Origin: Bacteroidota bacterium
GTDB taxonomy: Bacteria; Bacteroidota; Bacteroidia; Chitinophagales; Chitinophagaceae
Assembly (NCBI GenBank): GCA_947453145.1
Contig: CANGFA010000005.1
Span: 1 to 64,000 of the forward strand
Direction of reading: 5' to 3'
Length of the DNA stretch: 64,000 nt
Part shown: piece after piece, positions 8,972 to 18,623 of the stretch
Layout of the letters: each line of letters begins with the position of its first letter
Position numbering within the stretch: position 1 is the first letter of the stretch
Notes under the pieces: generated by a model
Database searches by the model: none
Seen by the model: only the letters and a program-made list of their open reading frames with translations
What the model was told of the DNA's origin: nothing
Made by a program: the position numbers and the translations under genes

Positions 8972-10153
8972 ATGAATTATGGGCAATACATACTAAAACG
9001 TAAGTTAGAAAACTGTCTTATTGCCCCATTTATTATTTTGGGCAAGTTGGTGCATTTACTAAATCGCACCAAACCTGTATATGAAATTTACTTTTTCTTT
9101 CCATTTTATCATTTAGGGGGTGCAGAGAAGATTCATTTGCAAATAGCACAATTGGCGAAGGGTAAAAAAGCAGTAATCGTATTTACTCGTTTTTCAAACA
9201 ATGAAGGATTCTTAAAAGCATTCAAGCAAATTGGTATTGGTATAGAAATTGCAAGTGGCTATACCAATAATAATATTTTAAGACTACCACTAAATTTAAT
9301 TGCTCGAGGATATTATGCAGCACGAATTAATAAAGACGGCGCAACCATTTTTAATGGACAATCTAATTTTGGATATAAAATTTCTCCATGGATAAGCAGT
9401 TCGATTAATCAGTTTGAACTTATTCATTCCTTTAATAGTTTTTCTTGGATACGCATCCCATTTATGTCATATTACACTAAAACGGTGATGATTAGTCAAA
9501 ATAAAATTAATGAGCATATAAAACAATATGAAAACTTGCATGCACGCGACAATTTAAAAGAGCGTATTATTTATATACCCAATGCAGTAGAGCCAACAAA
9601 CAGCCATACAACTAAATCTTGGGCCACTCCATTTAAAGTAATTTATGTGGGTAGAGGTAGTGAGGAAAAACGCATCCCCGAATTGATGGCAGTTGCAAAA
9701 AATTCAAAAGAAAACAAACTTCCTTTTGAATTTGAACTCATTGGCGATGTGAAAAATTTTATTTCTGCAGATGCTGACAAATTTGTAACTGTTGCAGGAA
9801 TGATTAATGATATGGAAACATTAAATGCCAAATACCAGGCTGCGCATTTTATCATCCTTCTATCTTCTACCGAAGGCATGCCATTAGTGATACTAGAAGC
9901 CATGCAAAACGGATGTATTCCAATTGTTACAGCAGTTGGCGACTTGCCTTTAGTGATTAATAATGAGAATGGCTTCTTGATTCAAAATAACAATGAATCT
10001 ATCATTCAAGATACCTATAATACCATAGTCAAAATTGCACAATTGCAAACAGAACAACTTGAATCTTTAAGTATCCAAAGTGCAGATTTGGTTGCTAAGA
10101 AATATAACATGCAGCAATTTAACACTGCTTATAAGCAATTACTAGGCCTATAA
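8972..10153 (+). CDS. Glycosyltransferase family 4
   Basis: A 393-residue GT-B fold enzyme. It has the N-terminal glycine-rich HLGGAEKIHLQIA segment and the C-terminal nucleotide-sugar-binding EGMPLVILEAMQNGCIPIV with the E-x7-E pattern of GT4. FKVIYVGRGSEEKR marks the start of the donor domain. It is last of three forward glycosyltransferases (7177-10153) that probably extend a lipid-linked surface oligosaccharide. Confidence 0.9.
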   Translation: MNYGQYILKRKLENCLIAPFIILGKLVHLLNRTKPVYEIYFFFPFYHLGGAEKIHLQIAQLAKGKKAVIVFTRFSNNEGFLKAFKQIGIGIEIASGYTNNNILRLPLNLIARGYYAARINKDGATIFNGQSNFGYKISPWISSSINQFELIHSFNSFSWIRIPFMSYYTKTVMISQNKINEHIKQYENLHARDNLKERIIYIPNAVEPTNSHTTKSWATPFKVIYVGRGSEEKRIPELMAVAKNSKENKLPFEFELIGDVKNFISADADKFVTVAGMINDMETLNAKYQAAHFIILLSSTEGMPLVILEAMQNGCIPIVTAVGDLPLVINNENGFLIQNNNESIIQDTYNTIVKIAQLQTEQLESLSIQSADLVAKKYNMQQFNTAYKQLLGL

Positions 10154-10225
10154 TTGCGCTGGGCTAACTGTAATACAATACGATTGCCACTATATTAATT
10201 TAAAGTACTTTTTGTTACTAAAAGT

Positions 10226-11005
10226 CTACTTCTTAATTAATTCAAAAATGCCGCAACCATAGTGGCATCCATAATTATTAGCAATTACCTCATCACTTAT
10301 TGCAACATGCTTATGAAAATCCCCTTTATCGTCTACAATGGATAGAAATTCAATATCAAAATAAGTAGACAAGTATTCAAATAAATAACTTAATGAAAAT
10401 ACACGGTGAGCGTTGTACTCAATTCTTTGAGGCCCAATAGGAACTGAAAAATAAAATCTACCCTTTTCTTGTAAAATGGTATGAATATTTTCAATAGCTT
10501 TTTTATATCCAAAATAATCAATAGGATCGCCGTATCTGCCTAAGCCAAAATGTTCAATCGCATGAAGGGAACTAATAGAATCTGTGGAAGCAATTAATTC
10601 AGCTGGCAACTGCATTAAATCGGCCTGATAAAAACGCATGTTCTGCACTTTTGAATCTATGGCACGAATATCCCAAACTTCAATCTCTCTAAAAGCAGCA
10701 ACGTGTGCTACAAAACCATCCACCAAAGACCCAATATCAATATGTCTTTTAGGGTTGTTCTTGCAAATTTGTTGCGCAACAAATAAATCCTGGTGAAAAT
10801 AGTGACCGCTCGCCACACCACCCTGCTCTTTCCATTCCCTAAGTCTTGGATACCATTTGCCAAAAGGGAATAAATGGTCATCCCCTTTTTGCGTTTTCAA
10901 GGTTTTATATTTCCTAAAATAATGAGGTAGATCCGTTAAATTCTTAAGTACTTTAACAATATCCAACCCAATACTTTGTAAAATCTCTTCTATTCTCCTT
11001 AACAT
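10226..11005 (-). CDS. DUF268 protein, methyltransferase-like
   Basis: 259 residues matching the DUF268 family by the core RHIDIGSLVDGFVAHVA, the sequence SISSLHAIEHFGLGRYGDP and VPIGPQRIEYNAHRVFS. The layout (acidic loop after strand 1, then SLHAIEHFG) resembles class I SAM-dependent methyltransferases. These genes are often found in polysaccharide clusters, as here, between the GT4 and flippase genes but on the opposite strand. Enzymatic activity is inferred only. Confidence 0.8.
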   Translation of the reverse strand: MLRRIEEILQSIGLDIVKVLKNLTDLPHYFRKYKTLKTQKGDDHLFPFGKWYPRLREWKEQGGVASGHYFHQDLFVAQQICKNNPKRHIDIGSLVDGFVAHVAAFREIEVWDIRAIDSKVQNMRFYQADLMQLPAELIASTDSISSLHAIEHFGLGRYGDPIDYFGYKKAIENIHTILQEKGRFYFSVPIGPQRIEYNAHRVFSLSYLFEYLSTYFDIEFLSIVDDKGDFHKHVAISDEVIANNYGCHYGCGIFELIKK

Positions 11006-11112
11006 AGAAATGTATTATCTAACGAAATTAACTTAAAATTGGAGTGAATACTACTTTAAACAACCTTTGATATAAAAAATTTTCAATAATTTTAGACGGA
11101 TAATAAAATCAA

Positions 11113-12633
11113 ATGGGAATAATTCAAAAACAGGGCTCCAAATCAAGTATCTATATATTTATTGGATTTATTATTGGCGCCTTTAATATGTTGGTGTTAT
11201 ATCCCTATTTCCTTAATACGGAACAAATTGGATTAACCAGAGCTATTTTGGATACGGGATTAACCCTTACTACTTTATGCACTTTTGGAACCATCCCCAT
11301 TATAAATAAGTTTGGTCCTTATTATCAAAATTATCTTTCTGTAAAAAAGAACGACCTTCCAATGATTTCCTTGTTCATTGGACTCATTGGATTTTCATTG
11401 CTATTATTAGTTGGTTTTTATAACAAGGAATTTATTTTAAGAAAATTAGGCAAGTCCCCTTCCCTAGTGGAACACTTTAATGTAATTTATCCATTCACTT
11501 TGCTTTTTATGGTTTTCACTTGGATGGAAGCCTTTTCCTGGACCATCAAAAAAACAGTGGTTACTAATTTTATTAAAGAGACGCTTGTAAGAATTTTGAA
11601 TAGCGCCTTAATTGTATTATATGGTTTGGGAATAGTAAATTTCAAAACCTTTATTGTACTTTTTAGTTTTACTTATTTACTGCCTGTTTTTATACTAGGC
11701 TTTACTTTAGTTAAATCCGGTGAATGGCGTTTTAATATTATTTCATTTAGCTCGGTAACCAAAAGATTAAAAGGAAGAATAATAAATTTCTCCTTATTCC
11801 TATTTGCGGGTCAATTTTTTAACATCCTTGCCAAAACAAACGACACTTTTTTAATTGTAGGCCTTAGAGGATTGAGCGATGCAGGCATCTTTACTATTGC
11901 CGTTTATTTAGCAACGATCATTGAAATTCCTCAACGAAGTATTTTATCCATAAGCGTACCCATTCTTTCTGAATCCTGGAGGGTTAAGAATTTGAAAAAC
12001 ATTAATGATATTTATACCAAAAGCGTATCCAACCTCATGCTAATAGCATGCTTTTTATATGGTATCCTATTACTTAATATGTCCAATCTTATTGAATTTA
12101 TGAATTTGGTGAGTCATAAAAATGCCTCCAATTTTGCCCCCTTGTTTAATTTGTTTTTCATACTTGGGTTAGGGAAGTTAATTGATATGAGCACAGGCAT
12201 GAACGGCGCTATTATTGGCACTTCCAATTTTTGGAAATTCGATTTCATTTCAAACCTAATTTTCATAATCACCGCTATCCCATTAAACTTTATTCTAATA
12301 AAGCATTTTGGCCTAACCGGATTGGCCATTTCCAACTTAGGTACTTTGTTTGTGTTTAATTTGATTCGCTATATTTTTTTATACAAAAAATATAAATTTC
12401 AACCATACCAATTTAAGCATTTGCAATTATTAATAGCTTTTGGAGTAATGCTTTTTTTATTGCATTTGATACCTAGTTGCTCAAACTTTATAGTAGATGG
12501 AATTGTTAGAAGTAGCTTGTTTATTGTACTATTTTACAGTCTAGTTTATTGGATTAAACCAGCACCTGAACTAACCAATATGTTATTTGATTTCTTAGAA
12601 AAAAGGAATATTAAGTTCTTAAAGCGATTCTAA
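11113..12633 (+). CDS. Polysaccharide flippase (Wzx/MATE-like)
   Basis: 506 residues of almost continuous hydrophobic segments (about 12-14). The N-terminal GSKSSIYIFIGFIIGAFNML and middle FSLFLFAGQFFNILAKTNDTFLI are typical of oligosaccharide flippases of the MOP superfamily. It is expected to move the lipid-linked glycan made by the neighbouring transferases across the inner membrane. The last 15 bp overlap the convergent mqnA gene. Confidence 0.85.
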   Translation: MGIIQKQGSKSSIYIFIGFIIGAFNMLVLYPYFLNTEQIGLTRAILDTGLTLTTLCTFGTIPIINKFGPYYQNYLSVKKNDLPMISLFIGLIGFSLLLLVGFYNKEFILRKLGKSPSLVEHFNVIYPFTLLFMVFTWMEAFSWTIKKTVVTNFIKETLVRILNSALIVLYGLGIVNFKTFIVLFSFTYLLPVFILGFTLVKSGEWRFNIISFSSVTKRLKGRIINFSLFLFAGQFFNILAKTNDTFLIVGLRGLSDAGIFTIAVYLATIIEIPQRSILSISVPILSESWRVKNLKNINDIYTKSVSNLMLIACFLYGILLLNMSNLIEFMNLVSHKNASNFAPLFNLFFILGLGKLIDMSTGMNGAIIGTSNFWKFDFISNLIFIITAIPLNFILIKHFGLTGLAISNLGTLFVFNLIRYIFLYKKYKFQPYQFKHLQLLIAFGVMLFLLHLIPSCSNFIVDGIVRSSLFIVLFYSLVYWIKPAPELTNMLFDFLEKRNIKFLKRF

Positions 12634-13359
12634 AAACAAATTTAATCCTTCCTTTTTTTCAGGTGTAAATACGTAACTAATATTTTGCGTATAATAGGTA
12701 TGCAAATCATATACTTGCTCGGAAGTTGGTATCGCTGCAATAACTTCGTTTAAATGTGTTAACCCAAAAGCATTCGCTTTGTCAAAGGCTTCCATAAATG
12801 CATTAGGAATGGGCTTATTGGCAATCCAGGTAGCAAACACAAAAGGTTTGCCTGTATGTTGAACCCAGGCACCCGCTAAATCATAAATAAATGCAAATTG
12901 AGATCTGGCAGCTAAAGCACGGTCACCTATAATCACCCCAGCTGTTGAACCAGCTATCTGATTAATATAGCCTTCTTCGGCCTTTACAAATTCTACTTCT
13001 TTGTTCCAAAATTGTTGTAGTAATATACGCGCCAATTGCACCGATGTTCTACTTTGGTAATCCAAATACACTTTCTTTATTTGTTCCATAGGAACCTGAC
13101 TAAAAATACAAACACTCGCCACCTCTCTCTCCGCTCCAATACAATAATTGGAAACCAAATAGGCCTCTTTTAGCAATGGTATCACAGCAACTGGAACCAG
13201 CCCCATATCAATGGTTCCATCCATTAAATCCTGGGCAATTTTAGCAGGATAGTCCTTAACCAATTCAATCTGAGGCATCAAACCCGACTGCTCTAACCCA
13301 AACAATAATGGACGGGTGTTTAAATAACTTACCGCCCCAATGCGCCACTTTCTCTCCAA
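12619..13359 (-). CDS. mqnA: Chorismate dehydratase (futalosine menaquinone pathway)
   Basis: 246 residues. MqnA dehydrates chorismate to 3-[(1-carboxyvinyl)oxy]benzoate, the first committed step of the futalosine route to menaquinone. The N-terminus IGAVSYLNTRPLLFGLE, the GTIDMGLVPVAVIPLL segment and STAGVIIGDRAL match the family and its periplasmic-binding-protein fold. It supports respiration with menaquinone. It overlaps the flippase stop by 15 bp and is divergent from purB. Confidence 0.93.
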   Translation of the reverse strand: MERKWRIGAVSYLNTRPLLFGLEQSGLMPQIELVKDYPAKIAQDLMDGTIDMGLVPVAVIPLLKEAYLVSNYCIGAEREVASVCIFSQVPMEQIKKVYLDYQSRTSVQLARILLQQFWNKEVEFVKAEEGYINQIAGSTAGVIIGDRALAARSQFAFIYDLAGAWVQHTGKPFVFATWIANKPIPNAFMEAFDKANAFGLTHLNEVIAAIPTSEQVYDLHTYYTQNISYVFTPEKKEGLNLFLESL

Positions 13360-13412
13360 TTGAATTAACTTTGCGCAAAGATATTAAAAACCAATTGTTT
13401 AAAGCAATCAAT

Positions 13413-14753
13413 ATGTCACAACTTAGCGCTATCTCTCCCATTGACGGTCGTTATCATAAGCAAACAGCTCATTTAAGTTCCTATTTTTCTGAATTTGGGT
13501 TAATTAAGTACAGAGTATTAGTAGAAGTGCACTACTTTTTGTTTTTGGCTGATAAGAAGTTTTTTAAATTAGCTCCGGCTTTGAAAAAAGCTTTATTGTC
13601 CGTAATTGATAATTTTTCGGAGGAAGATGCGCAAAAAATAAAAACCATTGAAGCAACCACCAATCATGATGTAAAAGCGGTGGAATATTTTTTAAAGGAA
13701 ATCTTAGACGCCAATAAGGCAAGTGAATTAAAAGAGTGGATACATTTTGGATTAACTTCTCAAGATATTAACAATACCGCCATTCCATTAAGCTGGAAGG
13801 AGGCTATGGAAAACAATACCTTACCTGCTTTGGTTAATTTGCAAAACCGATTATATCAATTTGCAAAGCATTGGAAAAAAGTTCCTTTATTAGCGCGTAC
13901 CCATGGCCAGCCTGCTTCTCCTACTACATTAGGGAAAGAGATGATGGTATTTGTAGAGCGTTTACATAATCAAATTGAATTATTTACTGCAATTCCTTAT
14001 GCAGCAAAATTTGGTGGTGCAACAGGCAACTTTAATGCACATCATATTGCTTATCCAAAAAAGAACTGGGTATCACTGGGCAATGAATTTGTGGAAGATA
14101 TTTTAGGCTTACAAAGAATGCAATTCACTACACAAATTGAGCACTATGATAACTTTGCAGCACATTGTGATAATTTAAAAAGGATTAATAATATTTTAAT
14201 TGACTTATCGCGTGACGTTTGGACTTATATTTCAATGGACTATTTTAAACAACAAACCAAAAAAGGCGAAGTTGGGTCAAGTGCTATGCCACATAAAGTA
14301 AACCCGATAGATTTTGAAAATGCCGAAGGAAACTTTGGTATCGCAAATGCTTTATTAGAGCATTTAGCAGCCAAACTACCTATTAGTCGTTTACAAAGAG
14401 ACTTGACCGATTCTACTGTGTTAAGAAATATTGGTGTTCCAGTAGGACATATTGCGATAGCGATTAATTCTTTAGAAAAAGGATTGGGCAAATTAATTTT
14501 GAATGAGGCAAAAATCCAAGAAGATCTGGAGAACAACTGGGCAGTAGTAGCAGAAGCCATTCAAACTATTTTACGTCGTGAAAAATATCCTAATCCTTAT
14601 GAAGCCTTAAAGGATTTAACAAGAGGCAATAGTAAGATTGATAAAAAATCCATGCACAAATTTATTGATGGATTAAAAGTAACGGCTGCTTTGAAAAAAG
14701 AATTAAAGCAAATCACTCCACAAAATTACACAGGGATTACAGCGGAGTATTAG
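13413..14753 (+). CDS. purB: Adenylosuccinate lyase
   Basis: 446 residues. It cleaves SAICAR and adenylosuccinate with release of fumarate in purine synthesis. The start at MSQLSAISPIDGRYHKQT was chosen because this is the family N-terminus and the longer frame would run into mqnA. The superfamily signature is SSAMPHKVNPIDFENAEGN (about 289-307); the N-terminal ARTHGQPASPTTLG is also diagnostic. The 3' end overlaps the convergent exonuclease gene by 17 bp. Confidence 0.96.
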   Translation: MSQLSAISPIDGRYHKQTAHLSSYFSEFGLIKYRVLVEVHYFLFLADKKFFKLAPALKKALLSVIDNFSEEDAQKIKTIEATTNHDVKAVEYFLKEILDANKASELKEWIHFGLTSQDINNTAIPLSWKEAMENNTLPALVNLQNRLYQFAKHWKKVPLLARTHGQPASPTTLGKEMMVFVERLHNQIELFTAIPYAAKFGGATGNFNAHHIAYPKKNWVSLGNEFVEDILGLQRMQFTTQIEHYDNFAAHCDNLKRINNILIDLSRDVWTYISMDYFKQQTKKGEVGSSAMPHKVNPIDFENAEGNFGIANALLEHLAAKLPISRLQRDLTDSTVLRNIGVPVGHIAIAINSLEKGLGKLILNEAKIQEDLENNWAVVAEAIQTILRREKYPNPYEALKDLTRGNSKIDKKSMHKFIDGLKVTAALKKELKQITPQNYTGITAEY

Positions 14754-15309
14754 GAGGCGTTATTTTTTTGCGCAGTTCTTTCTTGTTTAACAAAGTATGT
14801 ATTGGATCCATGCCCTCTTTTTCAATGGCCATAGTTAACACTTGTGCAGTGGCAGCTGCATCGCCCCAAGCACGGTGACGACCTTCTATTCGAATCCCTA
14901 AATCACGCGTTAAGGATCCCAATCCATATTTCAATAATCCCGGGAATACCTTTTTACTCAAACGAATAGTACATAACTTTTGAGCAGACCATGCATAACC
15001 ATGATGATTCAATAAATAATGTACAAAGCCATAATCAAAACTTACATTATGGGCTACAAATATGCGATCCTTTAGTAAATTAAATATTTGAGGTGCAACT
15101 TCCTCAAATAAAGGCGCCCTAGCCACCATATCATCGCTAATACCCGTCATATTAACAATAAAGGGCGGTATTTTTTGTCTTGGATTAATTAATGTCACAT
15201 ATTTACCCGTCACTTCTATTCCATTATGCAGGACAATTGCAATTTCGGTAATCCCATGTGATTGGGGCATTCCGCCAGTGGTTTCTATATCTACAACAGC
15301 AAATTCCAT
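14737..15309 (-). CDS. DnaQ-type 3'-5' exonuclease (DEDDh)
   Basis: 190 residues from MEFAVVDIETTGG. The three DEDDh motifs are visible: VVDIETTG (D7, E9), HNVSFDYGFV, and HRAWGDAAAT with the catalytic histidine and aspartate. It resembles the epsilon proofreading subunit, but stand-alone repair nucleases share this fold. The start was chosen by the family N-terminus and a -7 box just upstream; an in-frame ATG at 15375 would add 22 unlike residues. The GIY-YIG half found in some relatives is absent. Confidence 0.88.
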   Translation of the reverse strand: MEFAVVDIETTGGMPQSHGITEIAIVLHNGIEVTGKYVTLINPRQKIPPFIVNMTGISDDMVARAPLFEEVAPQIFNLLKDRIFVAHNVSFDYGFVHYLLNHHGYAWSAQKLCTIRLSKKVFPGLLKYGLGSLTRDLGIRIEGRHRAWGDAAATAQVLTMAIEKEGMDPIHTLLNKKELRKKITPPNTPL

Positions 15310-15335
15310 TGGGGTCCAAGTTCGGATATTTTTGT

Positions 15336-15343
15336 CAAAATTA
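15336..15343 (-). promoter_or_regulatory. -7 box for the exonuclease gene
   Basis: TAATTTTG on the minus strand matches TAnnTTTG and ends 26 bp before the ATG at 15309. It lies downstream of the alternative ATG at 15375 and so favours the shorter start. Confidence 0.5.
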
Positions 15344-15359
15344 GCTAGTGGCTTTTCCT

Positions 15360-15367
15360 TATTTTTG
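15360..15367 (+). promoter_or_regulatory. -7 box for valS
   Basis: TATTTTTG matches TAnnTTTG, 29 bp before the valS ATG. It is divergent from the exonuclease promoter 16 bp away. Confidence 0.5.
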
Positions 15368-15396
15368 TAGCTCATTTTAGGTAAAGAAAAAATAGC

Positions 15397-18006
15397 ATGG
15401 AACTGAGTAAAAATTACATCCCTGGGGAAGTAGAAGCCAAATGGTACCAACATTGGATCGACCAAGGGTATTTCCACAGTGAGCCAAATAACAAACCGGC
15501 TTATACGGTGGTCATTCCTCCACCCAATGTGACCGGTGTTTTGCACATGGGCCATTGCTTAAATAATACTATTCAGGATATTTTAGTTCGTCGTGCTCGT
15601 ATGCAAGGCATGAATCCTTGCTGGGTACCTGGAACCGACCATGCATCCATTGCAACAGAAGCAAAAGTAGTTGCGATGTTAAGAGAAAGAGGCATTGCAA
15701 AATCTTCCTTATCAAGAGACGAATTTTTGGAATATGCTTGGGAGTGGAAAGAAAAATACGGCGGTATTATTTTACAGCAGTTAAGAAAAATGGGGTGTAG
15801 TTTGGATTGGGACCGAACTTCTTTTACCATGGATCCGGATTATTATGAAACCGTAATTAAAGTTTTTGTTGACTTATACAATAAAGGAAAAATATATCGT
15901 GGCAAGCGCATGATTAATTGGGATGTACGCGCTAAAACCGCTTTGAGCGATGAGGAAGTAATACATAAAGAAGTGAATGGAAAAATGTATCATATCCGAT
16001 ACAAATTAGATGTACCAGGGGAAGAATATATTACCATTGCAACCGTTCGTCCAGAAACTATTTTTGGAGACACCGCTATTTGTGTGCATCCTAAGGATGA
16101 TCGATACAAACATTTAGTGGGTTCGCATGCCTTTGTACCCATGATTAATCGTCGAATTCCAATTATTGCGGACGACTACATTGAAATGGAATTTGGAACA
16201 GGTGCTTTAAAAGTTACTCCTGCACATGATATCAATGACTTTAACCTTGGTCAAAAACATGGATTAGAAGTAATTGAAACATTGAATGAGGATGGAACAA
16301 TGAACGAGGAAGCTCCAATGTATGTTGGAAAAGATCGTATTGAGGTAAGAAAAATTATTGCAGCCGATTTAGAAGCGAGCGGCAATTTGGTGAAGTTAGA
16401 AGATTACGTAAATCAAGTTGGATTTAGTGAAAGAACAGATGCCGTTGTGGAACCTCGATTAAGTTTACAATGGTGGGTGGATATGAAGCAATTAGCAGGG
16501 CCTGCTTTGGAAGCGGTAATGAGTGATGAAATTCAATTTCATCCAGCAAAATTTAAAAATGTATACCGTCATTGGATGGACAATATAAAGGACTGGTGTA
16601 TTAGTCGTCAGTTATGGTGGGGACATCGTATTCCAGCATGGTATGACGCCGATGGCAATGTTTATGTAGCAGAAAACCAGGCAGGAGTCAATGAAAAATA
16701 TCCTGAAACACAAGGAAAAACTTTAACACAAGATTCCGACTGTTTGGATACTTGGTTTAGTAGTTGGTTATGGCCTATTGAAGTTTTCAAAGGCATGTCC
16801 AATCCAAACAATGCAGAAATTAATTATTACTACCCTACCAGCACCCTAGTAACTGCCCCTGAAATTATTTTCTTTTGGGTAGCGCGTATGATAATGGCAG
16901 GTGAAGAGTACATGGGTAAGATTCCATTTAAGGATGTATACTTTACCGGCATTGTGCGTGATAAACAAGGACGTAAAATGAGTAAGAGTTTAGGAAATTC
17001 TCCAGACTTATTAGGACTTATTGATCAATATGGTGCGGACGCAGTGCGTTTTGGCATTATGATTGCTTCTCCTGCAGGGAACGATTTATTATTTGACGAA
17101 TCTACTTTAGAGCAAGGAAGAAACTTTAATAGTAAATTGTGGAACGCCGCTAAGTTGTTAAAAATGTGGGAGCCGCGTGTAAGCAAAGAAGGAAAAGTAG
17201 AACAGGATGCTGCTTTTGCAATGGATTGGTTCCAGGCAAAATTAAGTGCTACACAAATTGAGGTAGATAGTATGTTAAAAGAGTTTCGTTTAAGCGAAGC
17301 CTTGAAAACTATTTACGGATTAATATGGGATGATTATTGTAGTTGGTATTTGGAATGGATCAAGCCAGGATTTGAGCAACCTATTCATGCAGATGTATAC
17401 AATAAGAGTATAGAATTTTATGATTCTTTATTACAATTGTTGCATCCATTCATGCCATTTATCACCGAAGAATTACACCACGCATTAAAACCACAGACAC
17501 AGGATTTATGTATTAAAGAGTACGAAGCCATTGGAAAAGTTGACGAAGCAGTATTAAATGCAGGTGCCTTATTAAAGAATGTTATTTCTACTTTACGTGA
17601 TGCAAGAAATAAAAATCAAGTCAAACCAAAGGATGCGATTCAATTACATATACAATCAAAAAACAATATTGCTTATCAAACCATTCAAAACATTTTAGCA
17701 AAACAAGTTAATGCCAAAAGCGTAGCCTATACTTCTACTTCAATTGGATCAAGTATAGTAGTAGCTTTAGAAAAAGATAAGTTTTACTTAGTAGCGGATC
17801 AAGCAATTGATACAGCCAGCTTGAAGGAAAATCTATTAAAGGATTTGGAGCATCAAAGAGGATTCCTTGCATCAGTTGAAAAGAAATTAAGCAATGAGAA
17901 ATTTGTGCAAAATGCAAAGCCAGAAATTATTGCCATTGAGCAAAAGAAAAAGTCCGACGCTTTAGCCAGAATCGAAACCATTGAAGAAAGTTTAGCACAA
18001 TTATAA
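15397..18006 (+). CDS. valS: Valyl-tRNA synthetase
   Basis: 869 residues, class I synthetase charging tRNA-Val. The HIGH signature appears as HMGH (50-53) after PPPNVTGVL, and KMSKSLGN is at about 526-533. The editing (CP1) domain carries VRPETIFGDTA and GTGALKVTPAHD. The C-terminal basic coiled coil (about 805-869) is the usual tRNA-binding arm. Length is normal for the family. Confidence 0.98.
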   Translation: MELSKNYIPGEVEAKWYQHWIDQGYFHSEPNNKPAYTVVIPPPNVTGVLHMGHCLNNTIQDILVRRARMQGMNPCWVPGTDHASIATEAKVVAMLRERGIAKSSLSRDEFLEYAWEWKEKYGGIILQQLRKMGCSLDWDRTSFTMDPDYYETVIKVFVDLYNKGKIYRGKRMINWDVRAKTALSDEEVIHKEVNGKMYHIRYKLDVPGEEYITIATVRPETIFGDTAICVHPKDDRYKHLVGSHAFVPMINRRIPIIADDYIEMEFGTGALKVTPAHDINDFNLGQKHGLEVIETLNEDGTMNEEAPMYVGKDRIEVRKIIAADLEASGNLVKLEDYVNQVGFSERTDAVVEPRLSLQWWVDMKQLAGPALEAVMSDEIQFHPAKFKNVYRHWMDNIKDWCISRQLWWGHRIPAWYDADGNVYVAENQAGVNEKYPETQGKTLTQDSDCLDTWFSSWLWPIEVFKGMSNPNNAEINYYYPTSTLVTAPEIIFFWVARMIMAGEEYMGKIPFKDVYFTGIVRDKQGRKMSKSLGNSPDLLGLIDQYGADAVRFGIMIASPAGNDLLFDESTLEQGRNFNSKLWNAAKLLKMWEPRVSKEGKVEQDAAFAMDWFQAKLSATQIEVDSMLKEFRLSEALKTIYGLIWDDYCSWYLEWIKPGFEQPIHADVYNKSIEFYDSLLQLLHPFMPFITEELHHALKPQTQDLCIKEYEAIGKVDEAVLNAGALLKNVISTLRDARNKNQVKPKDAIQLHIQSKNNIAYQTIQNILAKQVNAKSVAYTSTSIGSSIVVALEKDKFYLVADQAIDTASLKENLLKDLEHQRGFLASVEKKLSNEKFVQNAKPEIIAIEQKKKSDALARIETIEESLAQL

Positions 18007-18013
18007 ATGAACT

Positions 18014-18037
18014 ACGAGTCTCCTGAAAGAGGCTCGT
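18014..18037 (+). terminator. Possible valS terminator hairpin
   Basis: A 9-bp stem (ACGAGTCTC with GAGGCTCGT, one G-T pair) and a 6-base loop lie 7 bp after the valS stop; a run of seven T follows 10 bp later (18048-18054). The gap to the T run makes it imperfect. It supports starting the next gene at 18055. Confidence 0.45.
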
Positions 18038-18054
18038 TTATGATACCTTTTTTT

Positions 18055-18588
18055 ATGAGTGAAATAATAATAAGGCCTGCTACACTTGAAGATCGCAAAT
18101 TTATTCGTTCCGTCTCTGAACGCACTTGGCCAAGCACCTATGGCCATATTATTTCTCAGGAACAAATTGATTTTATGTTGATTTGGATGTATAGCGATGC
18201 ATCATTAGCTGAACAATTTGCAAAAGGGCATCAGTTTTACATTGCCAAATTAAATGGTGACGAAATTGGATTTTGCTCTGTTAGTGCAGAGATTGGCGAT
18301 GCTGAAAATGAGAAATCTGCGCCTGGTCATTCTTTAAAACAACACAAGCTAAATAAATTATATGTCCTCCCATCCGCACATGGAACTGGAAGTGGCAAAG
18401 CACTTTTAAACAAAGCCATTGAAGTGGCAAAATCCGAAGGATCCGCTTCTCTATTTTTACAAGTTAATAAGTTGAATAAAGCTTACATCTTTTACTTAAA
18501 AAATGGATTTGAAAAAGAGGAGGAATTCAAATTTGATATAGGCAATGGCTTTTATATGGACGACTATGTAATGCGTTTGACCTTTTAG
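18055..18588 (+). CDS. GNAT family N-acetyltransferase
   Basis: 177 residues from MSEIIIRPATLEDRKFIRSV, the usual GNAT start. The acetyl-CoA-binding region is LNKLYVLPSAHGTGSGKAL (about 102-120), containing the Q/RxxGxG/A-type loop as HGTGSG; SLFLQVNKLNKAYIFYLKNGF is motif B. Substrate is unknown. A frame continues upstream to the valS stop at 18007, but those 16 residues fall in a hairpin and look non-coding. Confidence 0.85.
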   Translation: MSEIIIRPATLEDRKFIRSVSERTWPSTYGHIISQEQIDFMLIWMYSDASLAEQFAKGHQFYIAKLNGDEIGFCSVSAEIGDAENEKSAPGHSLKQHKLNKLYVLPSAHGTGSGKALLNKAIEVAKSEGSASLFLQVNKLNKAYIFYLKNGFEKEEEFKFDIGNGFYMDDYVMRLTF

Positions 18589-18623
18589 GCTAAAAAAATT
18601 GGAGTCGGGCTTGGGACTAAACT